Shown: piece after piece, positions 21,428 through 30,471 of the stretch
Layout: the number at the start of each line of letters is the position of its first letter
Position numbering within the stretch: the first letter of the stretch is position 1
Source: Paraburkholderia bannensis NBRC 103871
GTDB lineage: Bacteria; Pseudomonadota; Gammaproteobacteria; Burkholderiales; Burkholderiaceae
Length of the DNA: 64,000 nt
Assembly: GCF_000685015.1 (NCBI RefSeq)
Contig: NZ_BAYA01000005.1
Span: 124,001-188,000, forward strand
Direction of reading: 5' to 3'
Position numbers and translations under genes: made by a program
The notes under the pieces: model-generated
Database searches by the model: none
What the model saw: only the letters and a program-made list of their open reading frames with translations
What the model was told of the DNA's origin: nothing

Positions 21428-22717
21428 TCAGACTCCGCTTTCCACGCGCAGGGGAATGGTTCGCTTGCGCTCCAGCGCCGCGGCGATACGGCCCACATAC
21501 CAGGCCGAGAATTTTTCAACGAGCCCTTCGGTATAGGGCGAATACGGGCCCGGCTCGTAGGCGCTGCTAGCCGCGCCACGCTGCGAATACTCCACCAGCG
21601 TGCGATCCTGGTTGTTGGTGGCGTTCCAGACCGCCGTGAGGTTGGCGACGTCGTAGTCGATGCCCTCGCGCGCGTCCTTGTGCACGAGCCAGCGCGTGCG
21701 CACCAGCGTCTCGCCCGCCGATAGCGGAATCACCGAGAACGACACGATGTGGTCGCTCATGAAGTGATGCCAGGAATTCGGCTGCGTCCAGAACGAGAGG
21801 CCGCCCAGGTCGGCGCTGCGGAACTCGCCCAGCAGTTTCTTGCAGGCGACCTTGGCGTCGAGCGTCTGCGATTCGCCGCTGCGGTCGAGCGGCAGGCGCT
21901 GGGTGCGAAAACCCGTCACGTCCAGCAGCTTCTCGATTTCCACCGACGGCAGGTCGAGTTGTTCCCACTGGCGCGCGCGCTCCACGCAGGTGCGCTCGAA
22001 CGCGTCCATGCCTTCGGCGTTGGCGTCCGAACGCTGGTAGCCGAAGCCATATTCGTAGAGCGAAATCGTCAGTTCCGGATGGTTCGCGACGCAGTGGTAG
22101 CACTCGCGATTGTTCTCCATCACGAGCTTCCAGTTGCCCTTTTCAACGATATCGACCTGCGCCGCCACCTTGCAGTTGGCCAGGTCGTGCGGCAGCAAAT
22201 ACGGCTCCATCGCCGCGCGCATCAATTCGAAATCGGCAGGCGGTTCGTCGGCCAGACACACGAAGATCAGGCCTGCCAGGTTTTGTACATGGACGCGCTT
22301 GAGGCTGTGCTTGCAACGGTCGAACTGCTCGCCCATGTGCTCGGCGAACATCAGGTCGCCGTTCAGGTTATACGTCCAGCTGTGGTAGGGACAGACGATA
22401 TTGCCGACCGTGCCCTTTTCCTCGTTGCACAGGCGTGCGCCGCGATGGCGGCAGACGTTGTGGAACGCGCGCACCTGCATGTCGTCGTCGCGCACAATCA
22501 GGATCGAGTCGCTGCCCAGCTCGACCGTCACATAGTCGCCCGGCTCCGGAAGTTCCGGCTCCGTGGCCACCTGGATCCAGTGCTCCCGGAAAATCGCCTG
22601 CATATCGAGCGCGAAAATCTCGTCGCTCAAATAGAAAGGCGCTTCGAGGCTGTAGCCCGTCTTGCGCCGCTCCAACAGCGCGCGCATTGTTGCTGATACG
22701 TCTGCCGATACGTTCAT
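21428..22717 (-). CDS. gbcA: Glycine betaine monooxygenase Rieske oxygenase subunit GbcA
   Basis: 429 residues. The Rieske [2Fe-2S] motif is CRHRGARLCNEEKG with the second half IVCPYHSWTYN (about 90-120). The mononuclear iron site is in MENNRECYHCVANHPELTIS (about 200-220). The C-terminal catalytic domain contains WTQPNSWHHFMSDH. These features and the length match GbcA, the terminal oxygenase that demethylates glycine betaine to dimethylglycine. The start ATG has GGAG 7 nt upstream. A 92-nt gap separates it from etfB, so it may have its own promoter within the island, probably activated by one of the GbdR-like proteins (inference). Confidence 0.96.
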   Translation of the reverse strand: MNVSADVSATMRALLERRKTGYSLEAPFYLSDEIFALDMQAIFREHWIQVATEPELPEPGDYVTVELGSDSILIVRDDDMQVRAFHNVCRHRGARLCNEEKGTVGNIVCPYHSWTYNLNGDLMFAEHMGEQFDRCKHSLKRVHVQNLAGLIFVCLADEPPADFELMRAAMEPYLLPHDLANCKVAAQVDIVEKGNWKLVMENNRECYHCVANHPELTISLYEYGFGYQRSDANAEGMDAFERTCVERARQWEQLDLPSVEIEKLLDVTGFRTQRLPLDRSGESQTLDAKVACKKLLGEFRSADLGGLSFWTQPNSWHHFMSDHIVSFSVIPLSAGETLVRTRWLVHKDAREGIDYDVANLTAVWNATNNQDRTLVEYSQRGAASSAYEPGPYSPYTEGLVEKFSAWYVGRIAAALERKRTIPLRVESGV

Positions 22718-22809
22718 CGTGTGCTCCGGATTCTGCGTCCTTGGTGCGTCTGTTTAGTGCAGGCGTTGTTACGAACCTCATTCGCGCGGGCTTTTTCGCC
22801 TCGCGGAAA

Positions 22810-23595
22810 TCAGTCGTCGATGAGTTGATGCTCGCGTAAATAAGCCAGGATCACTTGTGCTTTTTCGACCGAAGTCCCCGCATTTACGACGTTACCGCCG
22901 CGGCTTTCGGTCGTGGTCGCGCCCAGCATCCGGGCGTGGCCCGAGCGGCGTTCGGCGGCGGCGAACCTGACCGGCTTGCGCTCGACGGGGCCGGATCGCC
23001 AGGCTGCGGCTTCGGCATCGGCAACACGCGCGATGGCGTTCGGCGCAATCGATCCGGCACGCAGGCGCGCGTAGGCGTAAGCCGGTTTGGCATCGGCGAG
23101 CGGGTGCACGGCCACCACGGCGGGCAACGCCGCTTCCACGCGGCGGCGCAAGCCCTTGGGCAGGAACTGGCGCACTTTCGCGTGGCCCGCCTCGACGTCG
23201 ACATCGACCGCCGCGCCCACCAGCGCGTAACCCAGCAGCGCCGCGACGCGATACGGCAGCATGCCGCTGTCGTGGGCGCCCTCGGCGCGCGTGCCGGTCA
23301 GCACGAGGTCGTGCTCGCGCACGCGCGTGGCCAGCGCCTGAGCGATGTCGTCGCCCGCCGCGCAGTTCAGCACATCCACCTTCGGTGCGCCCAGCGCGAG
23401 ATAGTCGGGCAGCGCCGCATCGGCAGGATCGCCCGCGTGGATCACGTCGAGTTGCGCGCCGTGGCGCTGCGCGAGCTTGCGGCCCAGTTCGAGCGCTGCC
23501 GCGTCGTTGCGGCTGTAGCGCGGCGCGCCGCTCACGGGATGACGGCCCGTGGAAACCAGCACGGCGATCCGTTGCAGTTTGGCATTGGCGTTCAT
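22810..23595 (-). CDS. etfB: Electron transfer flavoprotein beta subunit of the dimethylglycine system
   Basis: 261 residues. The N-terminal half has the ETF-beta fold (IAVLVSTGRHPVSGAPRYSR; AALELGRKLAQRHGAQLDVI; REHDLVLTGTRAEGAHDSGM). It differs from the housekeeping ETF beta, which carries the AMP site and the dehydrogenase recognition loop in more canonical form. In Pseudomonas the dgcA-dgcB cluster carries its own etfA/etfB pair, and gene order here is the same. It overlaps etfA by 4 nt, so the two chains are probably made at equal rates. Electrons from dimethylglycine demethylation would pass through this dimer to the membrane Fe-S protein or quinone pool (inference). Confidence 0.85.
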   Translation of the reverse strand: MNANAKLQRIAVLVSTGRHPVSGAPRYSRNDAAALELGRKLAQRHGAQLDVIHAGDPADAALPDYLALGAPKVDVLNCAAGDDIAQALATRVREHDLVLTGTRAEGAHDSGMLPYRVAALLGYALVGAAVDVDVEAGHAKVRQFLPKGLRRRVEAALPAVVAVHPLADAKPAYAYARLRAGSIAPNAIARVADAEAAAWRSGPVERKPVRFAAAERRSGHARMLGATTTESRGGNVVNAGTSVEKAQVILAYLREHQLIDD

Positions 23596-24773
23596 GCGGC
23601 GACTCCTGCGGGCTTGCGCTCTTCTACGTTGGCGTTCGTGCCGACTCCGCCGCGCTGGCGCGCCGCGCGCGCGGCCTGCACCTGGGCGATCAGCGCGGCG
23701 ATGGTCGCCTGCGCGTCGCCCACCACGGTCAGGTTCGCGCGCTTGGCGATGGGCGCGCTGGCGTCCGTATTCACGGCGATCACGTGGCGGCAGTCCTTGA
23801 TGCCCTGCAAATGCTGCACCGCGCCCGAGATGCCGAAGGCGATATACACACTCGCCTCGACGGTCTTGCCGGTCGCGCCCACCTGTTTGTCGCGCGTGAA
23901 GTGGCCGTTGTCGACCGCCACCCGACTCGCGCCGATGGCCGCGCCGAACACGCCCGCCAGCCGCTCGAACGAGGCGACATCGCTCACGCCATTGCCCGCC
24001 GCGACGATGAAATCGGCTTCTTCCAGCGCGACCTGGGCGGCGTCGATTTCCTCCAGGCCCAGGTCGCGATACGGCTGCGCCAGCGCCGTCGCGGGACGAA
24101 TGAAATCGCCCGCGAGCTTTTCACCCGCGCCCACGAACGGCAGCTTCGTTTCCACGGCGTTCGGCGCGAGCAGGATCACGTCGGGCAGCGCACGGGTGGC
24201 GAAGGCGCTCTTCGCCTGTTCGTAGACGCCCACGTGTTGCGCGTCGATTTCGACGACGTGGGTGGCCACGCTCGCCCCAGCGGCAGCCGCGAAACGGCGG
24301 CCCAGGTCGCCGTCGCCATAGGCGTTGTCGGGCAGCAGCACGTGGCGGGGCGCAAGCGCCGCCGCGCAGGCCTGCAACGCGCGCAATTCGCTTTCGGGCG
24401 CGAAGGCGCGGCGCTCGAAACCCGGCAACTCGATGAGCTTGTCCACGCCGCGCGCAGCGACATCCTCTTTCAGCTCGCCGAATACCAGCAGCGCGACTTC
24501 GGTGTACTCGTCGGCCAGCAAGGCGGCGGCGGCAATCGTCTGGCACGCGTGGTCGTCGAGCGCGCCGCGTTCGCTGTGCGCGACCGCCAGCAGCACATGC
24601 CTGCGCTCGCGCACTTCACGGCGCGGCTTCGCAGCGCTGGCGCCATGACCGTGCGACGCGCGCTGCAAGGCGTCCAGATCGGCGCTGCCCTGCTCGCCCA
24701 GTGTGATGCGCCGCAGCCCGTCGGCGGTGATGACGAAAGGCCGGCGCGGATCGATTCGTTTGATGGCGTTCAT
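23592..24773 (-). CDS. etfA: Electron transfer flavoprotein alpha subunit of the dimethylglycine system
   Basis: 393 residues. The C-terminal FAD-binding domain is clear: KQVGATGKTVEASVYIAFGI, SGAVQHLQGIKDCRHVIAVN, TDASAPIAKRANLTVVGD. The N-terminal domain includes LPDNAYGDGDLGRRFAAAAG. It starts 5 nt after dgcB stops and ends inside etfB. It binds FAD and forms a heterodimer with EtfB. The extra C-terminal tail (about 30 residues, ending in VEERKPAGVAA) is basic and Ala-rich. The assignment to the dimethylglycine pathway rests on location between dgcB and gbcA. Confidence 0.9.
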   Translation of the reverse strand: MNAIKRIDPRRPFVITADGLRRITLGEQGSADLDALQRASHGHGASAAKPRREVRERRHVLLAVAHSERGALDDHACQTIAAAALLADEYTEVALLVFGELKEDVAARGVDKLIELPGFERRAFAPESELRALQACAAALAPRHVLLPDNAYGDGDLGRRFAAAAGASVATHVVEIDAQHVGVYEQAKSAFATRALPDVILLAPNAVETKLPFVGAGEKLAGDFIRPATALAQPYRDLGLEEIDAAQVALEEADFIVAAGNGVSDVASFERLAGVFGAAIGASRVAVDNGHFTRDKQVGATGKTVEASVYIAFGISGAVQHLQGIKDCRHVIAVNTDASAPIAKRANLTVVGDAQATIAALIAQVQAARAARQRGGVGTNANVEERKPAGVAA

Positions 24774-24778
24774 CGGCT

Positions 24779-26713
24779 TTACTCCAGCGCGGCGGCGACG
24801 AGTTCGGCCACGTCGAGGACTTCGGGGCGCGGGCCCACGACGCCTTCGAGCATCGCCGTACAGTTAGGACAACCGACCGCGACCACGTCCGCGCCCACGG
24901 CGCGCGCGTCGGCGATGCGGATATCGGGAATGCGCTGCTTGCCGGGAATATCGGTGAGCGGCGCACCGCCTCCGCCGCCGCAGCAGCGACCGCGCATGCC
25001 GTTGCGCTCCATCTCCACCACGCGGATGCCGATGGTCTTGAGCAGCTTGCGCGGCGCTTCGGTCTCGCCGTTGTAGCGGCCCAGGTAGCAGGGATCGTGA
25101 TACGTCGTGCGCTTGTCGCGCAGCGCTTCGAGGGCCTTCGGCTCGATGCGGCCTTGATCGGCCAGCTCTGCGAGCAGCATCGTGTGATGCAGCACCTCGT
25201 AGCGCGCGCCCAGTGCGCGGTATTCGTTGCGCAGGCTGTGCATGACGTGCGGATCGGCGGTGACGATGCGGCCGAATTGCAGTGCGCCCAGCGTGCCCAT
25301 CATCGTCTGCGCCATCTGCCGGAAGGTCGCTTCGTCGCCAAGACGGCGCGCGACGTCGCCCGTGTCGGCTTCGCTTGCGCCCAGCACCGCGTAATCCACG
25401 CCCGCCTTGTTGAGCACCTTCACCAGTGCGCGCAGCGTGCGCTGGTAACGCATGTCGAAGGCCCCCTCGCCCGCCACCAGCAGGACATCGACGCGCTTGC
25501 CCGGCTGCGCGACCGGCGCGTCCAGGTCGACCGACCAGTCGTAACGCGCGGCCTTGTCGTAGCCACCCATGGTGCCGGTCTCGCGCAGGTTGGCGAGCAC
25601 TTCCGGGCCCTTGCCCGGCACCGTGCCATGCACGAGCGTCTGGTTGCGGCGCATATCGACGATGGCGTCCACGTGCTCGATCAGCATCGGGCACTCCTGC
25701 ACGCAGGCGCGGCAGGTGGTGCACGACCAGAGCGTCTGCGCCTCGATCAGGCCCGAGACGATCGGGCCGTTGGGCTGGCCGCTGTGAGCACCCACGGCGA
25801 TGCCGGGCGTCGGGCTGCCTGCATACGCGGCGTCGGTGCCGCCCGCCATGCCGGTCACGAGATCCTGAATCAGCTTCTTGGGATTGAGCGGCTGGCCCGC
25901 CGCGAAGGCCGGGCAAGCGGCCTCGCACTTGCCGCACTGCACGCAGGCGTCGAAGCTCAGCAGCTGGTTCCAGCGGAACTCGACGGGCTTGGCCACACCG
26001 TATTCCTGCTGCTCGATATCGGGCAGCTTGAGCGCCGTGGGCGGCGTGGCCTTGCCTGCGCCAGTCCAGCCCGTGCGATCGGCGGCGAAGCGCTCCTGGC
26101 GCGGGTGAAACGCCAGGTGCAGCAGGCCCGCGACCGCGTGCTTCATCGGGCCGCCCTGCGCCGCGCCAAACGTCATCGTGTAGGCGCCCGCCACGATCAG
26201 CAGCGCGCAGAGCAGCGCGAATGCGCCCGACATCGCCCCCGCCGGCACCGCCGTGTACAGCACGAAGCCCAGCGCGAACGCGCCCAGCATCCACGGCAGC
26301 GTATTCCACGGCCCGCGCGAGAGCCGGGCGGGCACCTGCTTCGCGTGACGACGACGCCACACGAACACCGCGCCCACCAGCATCGCCAGCGCCGCCAGCA
26401 GGATCAGCTTGTCGAGCCACGGCGAGTAGATCGCGAGGCCATAGTTGACGAACACCAGCACCAGCGCGCCAATCGCGCCGCCCGCCGTGGCCACGTGGGT
26501 CTTCGCGATATACGGATCGCGCGCCACCACATGATGCAGGTCGACGAAATAACGCTTCGGGATGCTGAACAGATTGCCGACGCCGAACTGGCCGTTAGCC
26601 CCGGACGCCGCCGCGCGCCCGAGCCGCCAGTAGGCGGCGCGTTTCGCGACCGCGAACGCGAGCCCCGCCATCGAAAGCCAAAGCAGCGCGGTGATGAGGT
26701 AGGCAGGCTTCAT
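24779..26713 (-). CDS. dgcB: Membrane iron-sulfur protein DgcB of dimethylglycine catabolism
   Basis: 644 residues. About six hydrophobic helices occupy the first 190 residues (for example YLITALLWLSMAGLAFAVA, IGALVLVFVNYGLAI, LLCALLIVAGAYTMT). Two [4Fe-4S] motifs follow: CVQCGKCEAACPAFAAG and CTTCRACVQECPMLIEHVD. Two CCG-type domains end the protein (YHDPCYLGRYNGETEAPRKL, RCCGGGGG, CPNCTAML). This matches HdrD/GlpC-like quinone-linked proteins and Pseudomonas DgcB. It begins 3 nt after dgcA and precedes etfA, so it probably links DgcA or ETF to the quinone pool at the inner membrane. That electron route is inferred from domains and synteny. Confidence 0.93.
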   Translation of the reverse strand: MKPAYLITALLWLSMAGLAFAVAKRAAYWRLGRAAASGANGQFGVGNLFSIPKRYFVDLHHVVARDPYIAKTHVATAGGAIGALVLVFVNYGLAIYSPWLDKLILLAALAMLVGAVFVWRRRHAKQVPARLSRGPWNTLPWMLGAFALGFVLYTAVPAGAMSGAFALLCALLIVAGAYTMTFGAAQGGPMKHAVAGLLHLAFHPRQERFAADRTGWTGAGKATPPTALKLPDIEQQEYGVAKPVEFRWNQLLSFDACVQCGKCEAACPAFAAGQPLNPKKLIQDLVTGMAGGTDAAYAGSPTPGIAVGAHSGQPNGPIVSGLIEAQTLWSCTTCRACVQECPMLIEHVDAIVDMRRNQTLVHGTVPGKGPEVLANLRETGTMGGYDKAARYDWSVDLDAPVAQPGKRVDVLLVAGEGAFDMRYQRTLRALVKVLNKAGVDYAVLGASEADTGDVARRLGDEATFRQMAQTMMGTLGALQFGRIVTADPHVMHSLRNEYRALGARYEVLHHTMLLAELADQGRIEPKALEALRDKRTTYHDPCYLGRYNGETEAPRKLLKTIGIRVVEMERNGMRGRCCGGGGGAPLTDIPGKQRIPDIRIADARAVGADVVAVGCPNCTAMLEGVVGPRPEVLDVAELVAAALE

Positions 26714-26716
26714 GGC

Positions 26717-28780
26717 TCAGAAGTCCTTGACGAGACGCAGCGCGTCGTAGATCGCGCCGTGGATGTTGTGCAGGGAGATGCAGTCGCCCACGCGGAACAG
26801 CAGGAAGCGGCCATTGCCCAGCTCTTCGGAAAGGCACGGCTGCGGCTCAGAGGCAAAGAGCTTGTGCACGTCCACCTGACCGCGATTGAGCGACTCGGGC
26901 TTGAGCTTCCAGTAGAGCGCGTCGTTGGGCGTGCTGCCGTTCTCGATCACCACCTGATCGACCGCGCGCTCTTCCTGCTCCTCCGTGTACTCGTTGCGCA
27001 GCACGGCGATCTTCTTGCCGTTTTCCTCGTACACGCGGTCGAGCCAGTAGTTCGGCGTATGGATCACGCCCTGCGCGTAGAGGCGGCGATAGAAGATCGG
27101 GAAGGTCGTGCCGCCAACGTCGTCGGCCACCTTCACGTCGGGCGTGACGATTTCCACGTTCGAGCCGCGGCTGGAGATAAAGTCCGCCACACCCGCGCCC
27201 GCATGCGTGCTCACGCCGTCGTAGATCAGCACGTTCTGCTTCGGCTCCACGCGGCCCGAGAGGATGTCCCAGGAACTCACGGCAAGGCCTTCGGCCACGC
27301 CCCAGCCTGGCACCTGTTGCGTGAAGCTCGACCCGCCCGTTGCGAGCACAACGATGTCCGGCTGCTCAGCGAAGATGGTTGCCTCGTCGGCTTCCACGCC
27401 CATGCGGCGATCGACGCCCAGACGCTTCGTTTCCATGTCGAACCAGCGCACGATGCCCGCCATCTGCTCGCGCTGCGGCGCTTTCGCGGCCAGCAGGATC
27501 TGTCCGCCCACAGCGTCGCCCTTCTCGAACAGCACGACGTCATGGCCGCGCAGCCGCGCGACGCGCGCCGCCTCCAGGCCCGCCGGGCCCGCGCCCACCA
27601 CCACGACCTTGCGCTTCGGGCCCTTCGTGCGCGCGATCACATGCGGCATGGTCGCTTCGCGCGAGGTCGCGGCGTTCTGCACGCACAGCACGTCCAGACC
27701 GTTGTACTGGCGGTCGATGCAGTAGTTCGCGCCCACGCACTGCTTGATTTCGTCCTCGCGGCCATCGCGGATCTTGATGACCATGTGCGGATCGGCAATC
27801 TGCGCGCGCGTCATGCCGACGAGGTCGACCGCGCCGCTCGCCAGCAGGCGCTCGGCCTGGCCCGCGTCGCGAATGCTCTGCGCGTGCATCACCGGCAGCT
27901 TCACCACCGACTTGATGCCCGCCGCCAGGTGCACGAACGGCTCAGGCGGCAGCGCCATGGGCGGCATGCAGTTGGCGAGCGTGTTGTGCGTGTCCGCACC
28001 GGAGCCGATCACGCCCAGATAATCGATCAGGCCGGTTTCGGCCATCGCCTGGGCGATTTCCTTCAGTTGCTCGTGATCGAGGCCGTCTTCGTGGAATTCG
28101 TCGCCGCACATGCGCAGGCCCACGCAAAAGTCCTTGCCCACCGCTTCACGCACGGCCTGCAGGACTTCGACGCCAAAACGCAGGCGGTTTTCGAGCGAGC
28201 CGCCCCATTCGTCGGTGCGGAAGTTGGTGCGCGGGCTCCAGAACTGGTCGATCAGGTGCTGGTGCGCCGCCGAAATCTCGATGCCGTCCATGCCCGCGTC
28301 CTGCACGCGCTTCGCCGCCGTCGCGAAGTCGCCGATGATGCGGCGGATCTCCTCGACCTCGATGATCTTGGCGTTGCCGCGATGCACCGGCTCGCGAATG
28401 CCCGAAGGCGACATCAGGTGCGGCCAGTGCTCGCCATGAAACGCCGACCGGCGGCCCATGTGGGTGGCCTGAATCATGATCTTCGCGCCGTGACGATGCA
28501 TCGCTTCGGCCAGGCGCGCGAGCGGATCGATGATGCGGTCGGTCGAGAGATTCACCGACTTCCACCAGCCTTGCGGGCTGTCGACCGACACGGGGCTGGA
28601 GCCGCCGCAGACGGCGAGACCCACGCCGCCCTTGGCCTTTTCCTCGTAGTAACGGATGTAGCGGTCGCCCGGCAGGCCGCCAGGCTCCGCGTAGACCTCG
28701 GCATGGGCGGTGCTGACGATGCGGTTGCGCAGCGTGAGCTGGTTGAGCGTCAGGGGCTTGAACAGATTGGGATAACGCAT
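26717..28780 (-). CDS. dgcA: Dimethylglycine demethylase flavoprotein DgcA
   Basis: 687 residues. An FMN-binding old-yellow-enzyme barrel (about 1-370; PLTLNQLTLRNRIVSTAHAE, AAHQHLIDQFWSPRTNFRTD) is followed by an Fe-S segment and a trimethylamine-dehydrogenase-like NAD/FAD-binding domain (VVVVGAGPAGLEAARVARLR; VGGQILLAAKAPQREQM). It demethylates dimethylglycine to sarcosine. The Fe-S segment is CVGANYC...CVQNAAT, so only three cysteines are seen where trimethylamine dehydrogenase has four. Start ATG at 28780 has GAGG upstream. It is the first core enzyme of dgcA-dgcB-etfA-etfB and follows a V4R-like gene. Confidence 0.95.
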   Translation of the reverse strand: MRYPNLFKPLTLNQLTLRNRIVSTAHAEVYAEPGGLPGDRYIRYYEEKAKGGVGLAVCGGSSPVSVDSPQGWWKSVNLSTDRIIDPLARLAEAMHRHGAKIMIQATHMGRRSAFHGEHWPHLMSPSGIREPVHRGNAKIIEVEEIRRIIGDFATAAKRVQDAGMDGIEISAAHQHLIDQFWSPRTNFRTDEWGGSLENRLRFGVEVLQAVREAVGKDFCVGLRMCGDEFHEDGLDHEQLKEIAQAMAETGLIDYLGVIGSGADTHNTLANCMPPMALPPEPFVHLAAGIKSVVKLPVMHAQSIRDAGQAERLLASGAVDLVGMTRAQIADPHMVIKIRDGREDEIKQCVGANYCIDRQYNGLDVLCVQNAATSREATMPHVIARTKGPKRKVVVVGAGPAGLEAARVARLRGHDVVLFEKGDAVGGQILLAAKAPQREQMAGIVRWFDMETKRLGVDRRMGVEADEATIFAEQPDIVVLATGGSSFTQQVPGWGVAEGLAVSSWDILSGRVEPKQNVLIYDGVSTHAGAGVADFISSRGSNVEIVTPDVKVADDVGGTTFPIFYRRLYAQGVIHTPNYWLDRVYEENGKKIAVLRNEYTEEQEERAVDQVVIENGSTPNDALYWKLKPESLNRGQVDVHKLFASEPQPCLSEELGNGRFLLFRVGDCISLHNIHGAIYDALRLVKDF

Positions 28781-28886
28781 CGCGGACGACCTCAGGCGTT
28801 CAGGGTGTATTGCGGCCTTGCTATCTTTTGTTCGGCATGCTTATCAACCGGCATGCCGTGCTTTTCTCAGGTTCTGCGCACGCGTC

Positions 28887-29429
28887 TCAGTTCGTGAGCG
28901 GCGACACCTCGAACACGCAATGCGCGTGGCCTTCGGCGGCGCAGCGCACTTCGCGCGACTGGGCGCGCGGCGCGTCCTTGCCGCCCGGCACGGTGTCGTT
29001 CACCCAGTCCATCGCGCCCGCGAACCAGCCCGCGAACATGTAGCAGAGTTTTTCGTCGGTGCCGTGCTTGTCCGGCTGGGCGAGCACGAAGGACGAGTTG
29101 TGCAGTTCGATGCGTGCGCGGGCGCTGGCCGGATCGGCTTCGACGATCGTAAAGAGGCCCCAGCCGCGTTGCGACAGGCGCTTCAGATAGTGCTCGAATA
29201 CGGCCATGCCTTCGATGCCGTGCTTTTCGGCTTCCTTCGCGCACCAGTGATATGCAGACTTGTAGCCGGCCTTGTAGAGGATCTGCGCGTAGGCGTCGCG
29301 GCCCAGCGCTTCTTCCACGGCGGTATGGTTGTTCGTGAAGAAGTGGCGCGGCACGTAGAGCATCGGCAGCGCGTCGGTCGTCCAGACGCCGGTTTCCGGG
29401 TTCACGTCGATGGGCAGTTGCGGTTGCAT
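28887..29429 (-). CDS. DUF5943/4-vinyl-reductase-like protein of the dgc operon
   Basis: 180 residues from the ATG at 29429, which is preceded by AGGAAAA; 14 more residues are possible with a weaker start. N-terminal part: PETGVWTTDALPMLYVPRHF, then a V4R-like helical region (EEALGRDAYAQILYKAGYKS) and a C-terminal segment KLCYMFAGWFAGAMDWVNDT with one conserved cysteine, and EVRCAAEGHAHCVFEVSPL. V4R domains bind small hydrophobic or metal-linked ligands in other proteins. In Pseudomonas a protein of this type is encoded between the dipeptidase and dgcA, as here. Its role in betaine catabolism is not established. It has no signal peptide and is probably cytoplasmic. Confidence 0.85.
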   Translation of the reverse strand: MQPQLPIDVNPETGVWTTDALPMLYVPRHFFTNNHTAVEEALGRDAYAQILYKAGYKSAYHWCAKEAEKHGIEGMAVFEHYLKRLSQRGWGLFTIVEADPASARARIELHNSSFVLAQPDKHGTDEKLCYMFAGWFAGAMDWVNDTVPGGKDAPRAQSREVRCAAEGHAHCVFEVSPLTN

Positions 29430-29477
29430 CGTTTTTTCCTGATCGTGGGATTTATAAAGGTGGAGATGCAATGCGCT

Positions 29478-30449
29478 TCAGACGTTCCAGACTTCACCGA
29501 ACACGCGCAGCCAGTTCTCGCCCATCACCTTCTTGATGCGCGTCTCGCTCCAGCCCGCGCGCTCCATCGCGGCGGTCAGGTTCGGAAACTCGCCGATGGT
29601 GCGAATGCCTTCCGGATTCACCACCTTGCCGAAATTCGTCAGGCGGCGATAACGGCCCTTGTCGTGCGTGATCCAGTCGAAGAACTCGGTCGTATAGCCT
29701 TGCGTGAAGTCCGTGCCAATCCCCACGCGATCCTCACCGATCAGGTCGACCACGTATTCGATTGCTTCCAGATAGTCCTCGACGGTGGCGTCCGGGCCGC
29801 GCTTGAGGAACGGCGCGAACATCGTCACGCCGACAAAACCATTGGCGTCCGCGATTTCCTTCAATTGCTCGTCGCTCTTGTTGCGCGGATGCTCCTTGAG
29901 CCCCGACGGGCAGCAGTGCGAATACGTGACCGGCTTTTTCGACACGGCGATCGCATCGGAGGAGGTCTTGCCGCCCACATGCGAGAGATCGACCATGATG
30001 CCCACGCGGTTCATTTCCTGGATCACTTCGCGGCCGTAGCCCGAAAGACCGCCATCGGCCTCATAACAGCCGGTGCCCACGAGGTTTTGCGTGTTGTAGC
30101 AAAGCTGCACGACATTCACGCCGAGTTCCTTGAACACCTCGATATAGCCGAGGTTGTCCTCGAACGCATACGAATTCTGGAAGCCGAAGATGATGCCGGT
30201 CTTGTTCTCTTTCTTCGCGCGCAGGATGTCGTCGGTGGTGCGCACGAGCGTGAGGATCTCGCTGTATTCGCGGATCTGCTGCTTCATCTCCGCAATGTTG
30301 TCCACCGTCTTCTGGAAGTCTTCCCAGACCGACACCGTGCAATTGACGGCGGTGACGCCGCCCTTGCGCATGTCCTCGAACACGGAGCGCTCGAACTTCG
30401 AAATATTCAGGCCGTCGATGATGATGCTGTTGTCGTGCAGGGTGCTCAT
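29478..30449 (-). CDS. Membrane dipeptidase (renal dipeptidase) family protein
   Basis: 323 residues, amidohydrolase fold of peptidase family M19. Metal-binding features include IIIDGLNISKFERS near the start (in place of the classical DGHxD), VGIMVDLSHVGGKTSSDAI, PVTYSHCCPSGLKEHPRNKS, and VGIGTDFTQGYTTEFFDWI near the end. Classical family members hydrolyse dipeptides with two zinc ions. The usual first His-x-Asp pair is not apparent, so the substrate and metal centre may be changed. No signal peptide is present, so it is cytoplasmic. It sits between glyA and the DUF5943-like gene, as in Pseudomonas, which suggests a betaine-related substrate, but this is unproven. Confidence 0.88.
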   Translation of the reverse strand: MSTLHDNSIIIDGLNISKFERSVFEDMRKGGVTAVNCTVSVWEDFQKTVDNIAEMKQQIREYSEILTLVRTTDDILRAKKENKTGIIFGFQNSYAFEDNLGYIEVFKELGVNVVQLCYNTQNLVGTGCYEADGGLSGYGREVIQEMNRVGIMVDLSHVGGKTSSDAIAVSKKPVTYSHCCPSGLKEHPRNKSDEQLKEIADANGFVGVTMFAPFLKRGPDATVEDYLEAIEYVVDLIGEDRVGIGTDFTQGYTTEFFDWITHDKGRYRRLTNFGKVVNPEGIRTIGEFPNLTAAMERAGWSETRIKKVMGENWLRVFGEVWNV

Positions 30450-30471
30450 CGTGCTTGTGCTCCGTGGGGTC

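Noticed and set aside
25097..28897. 1266-codon open frame on the plus strand opposite dgcB and dgcA
   Set aside because: It lies antisense to two well-identified genes, has shadow-like composition and no ribosome-binding site or domain.
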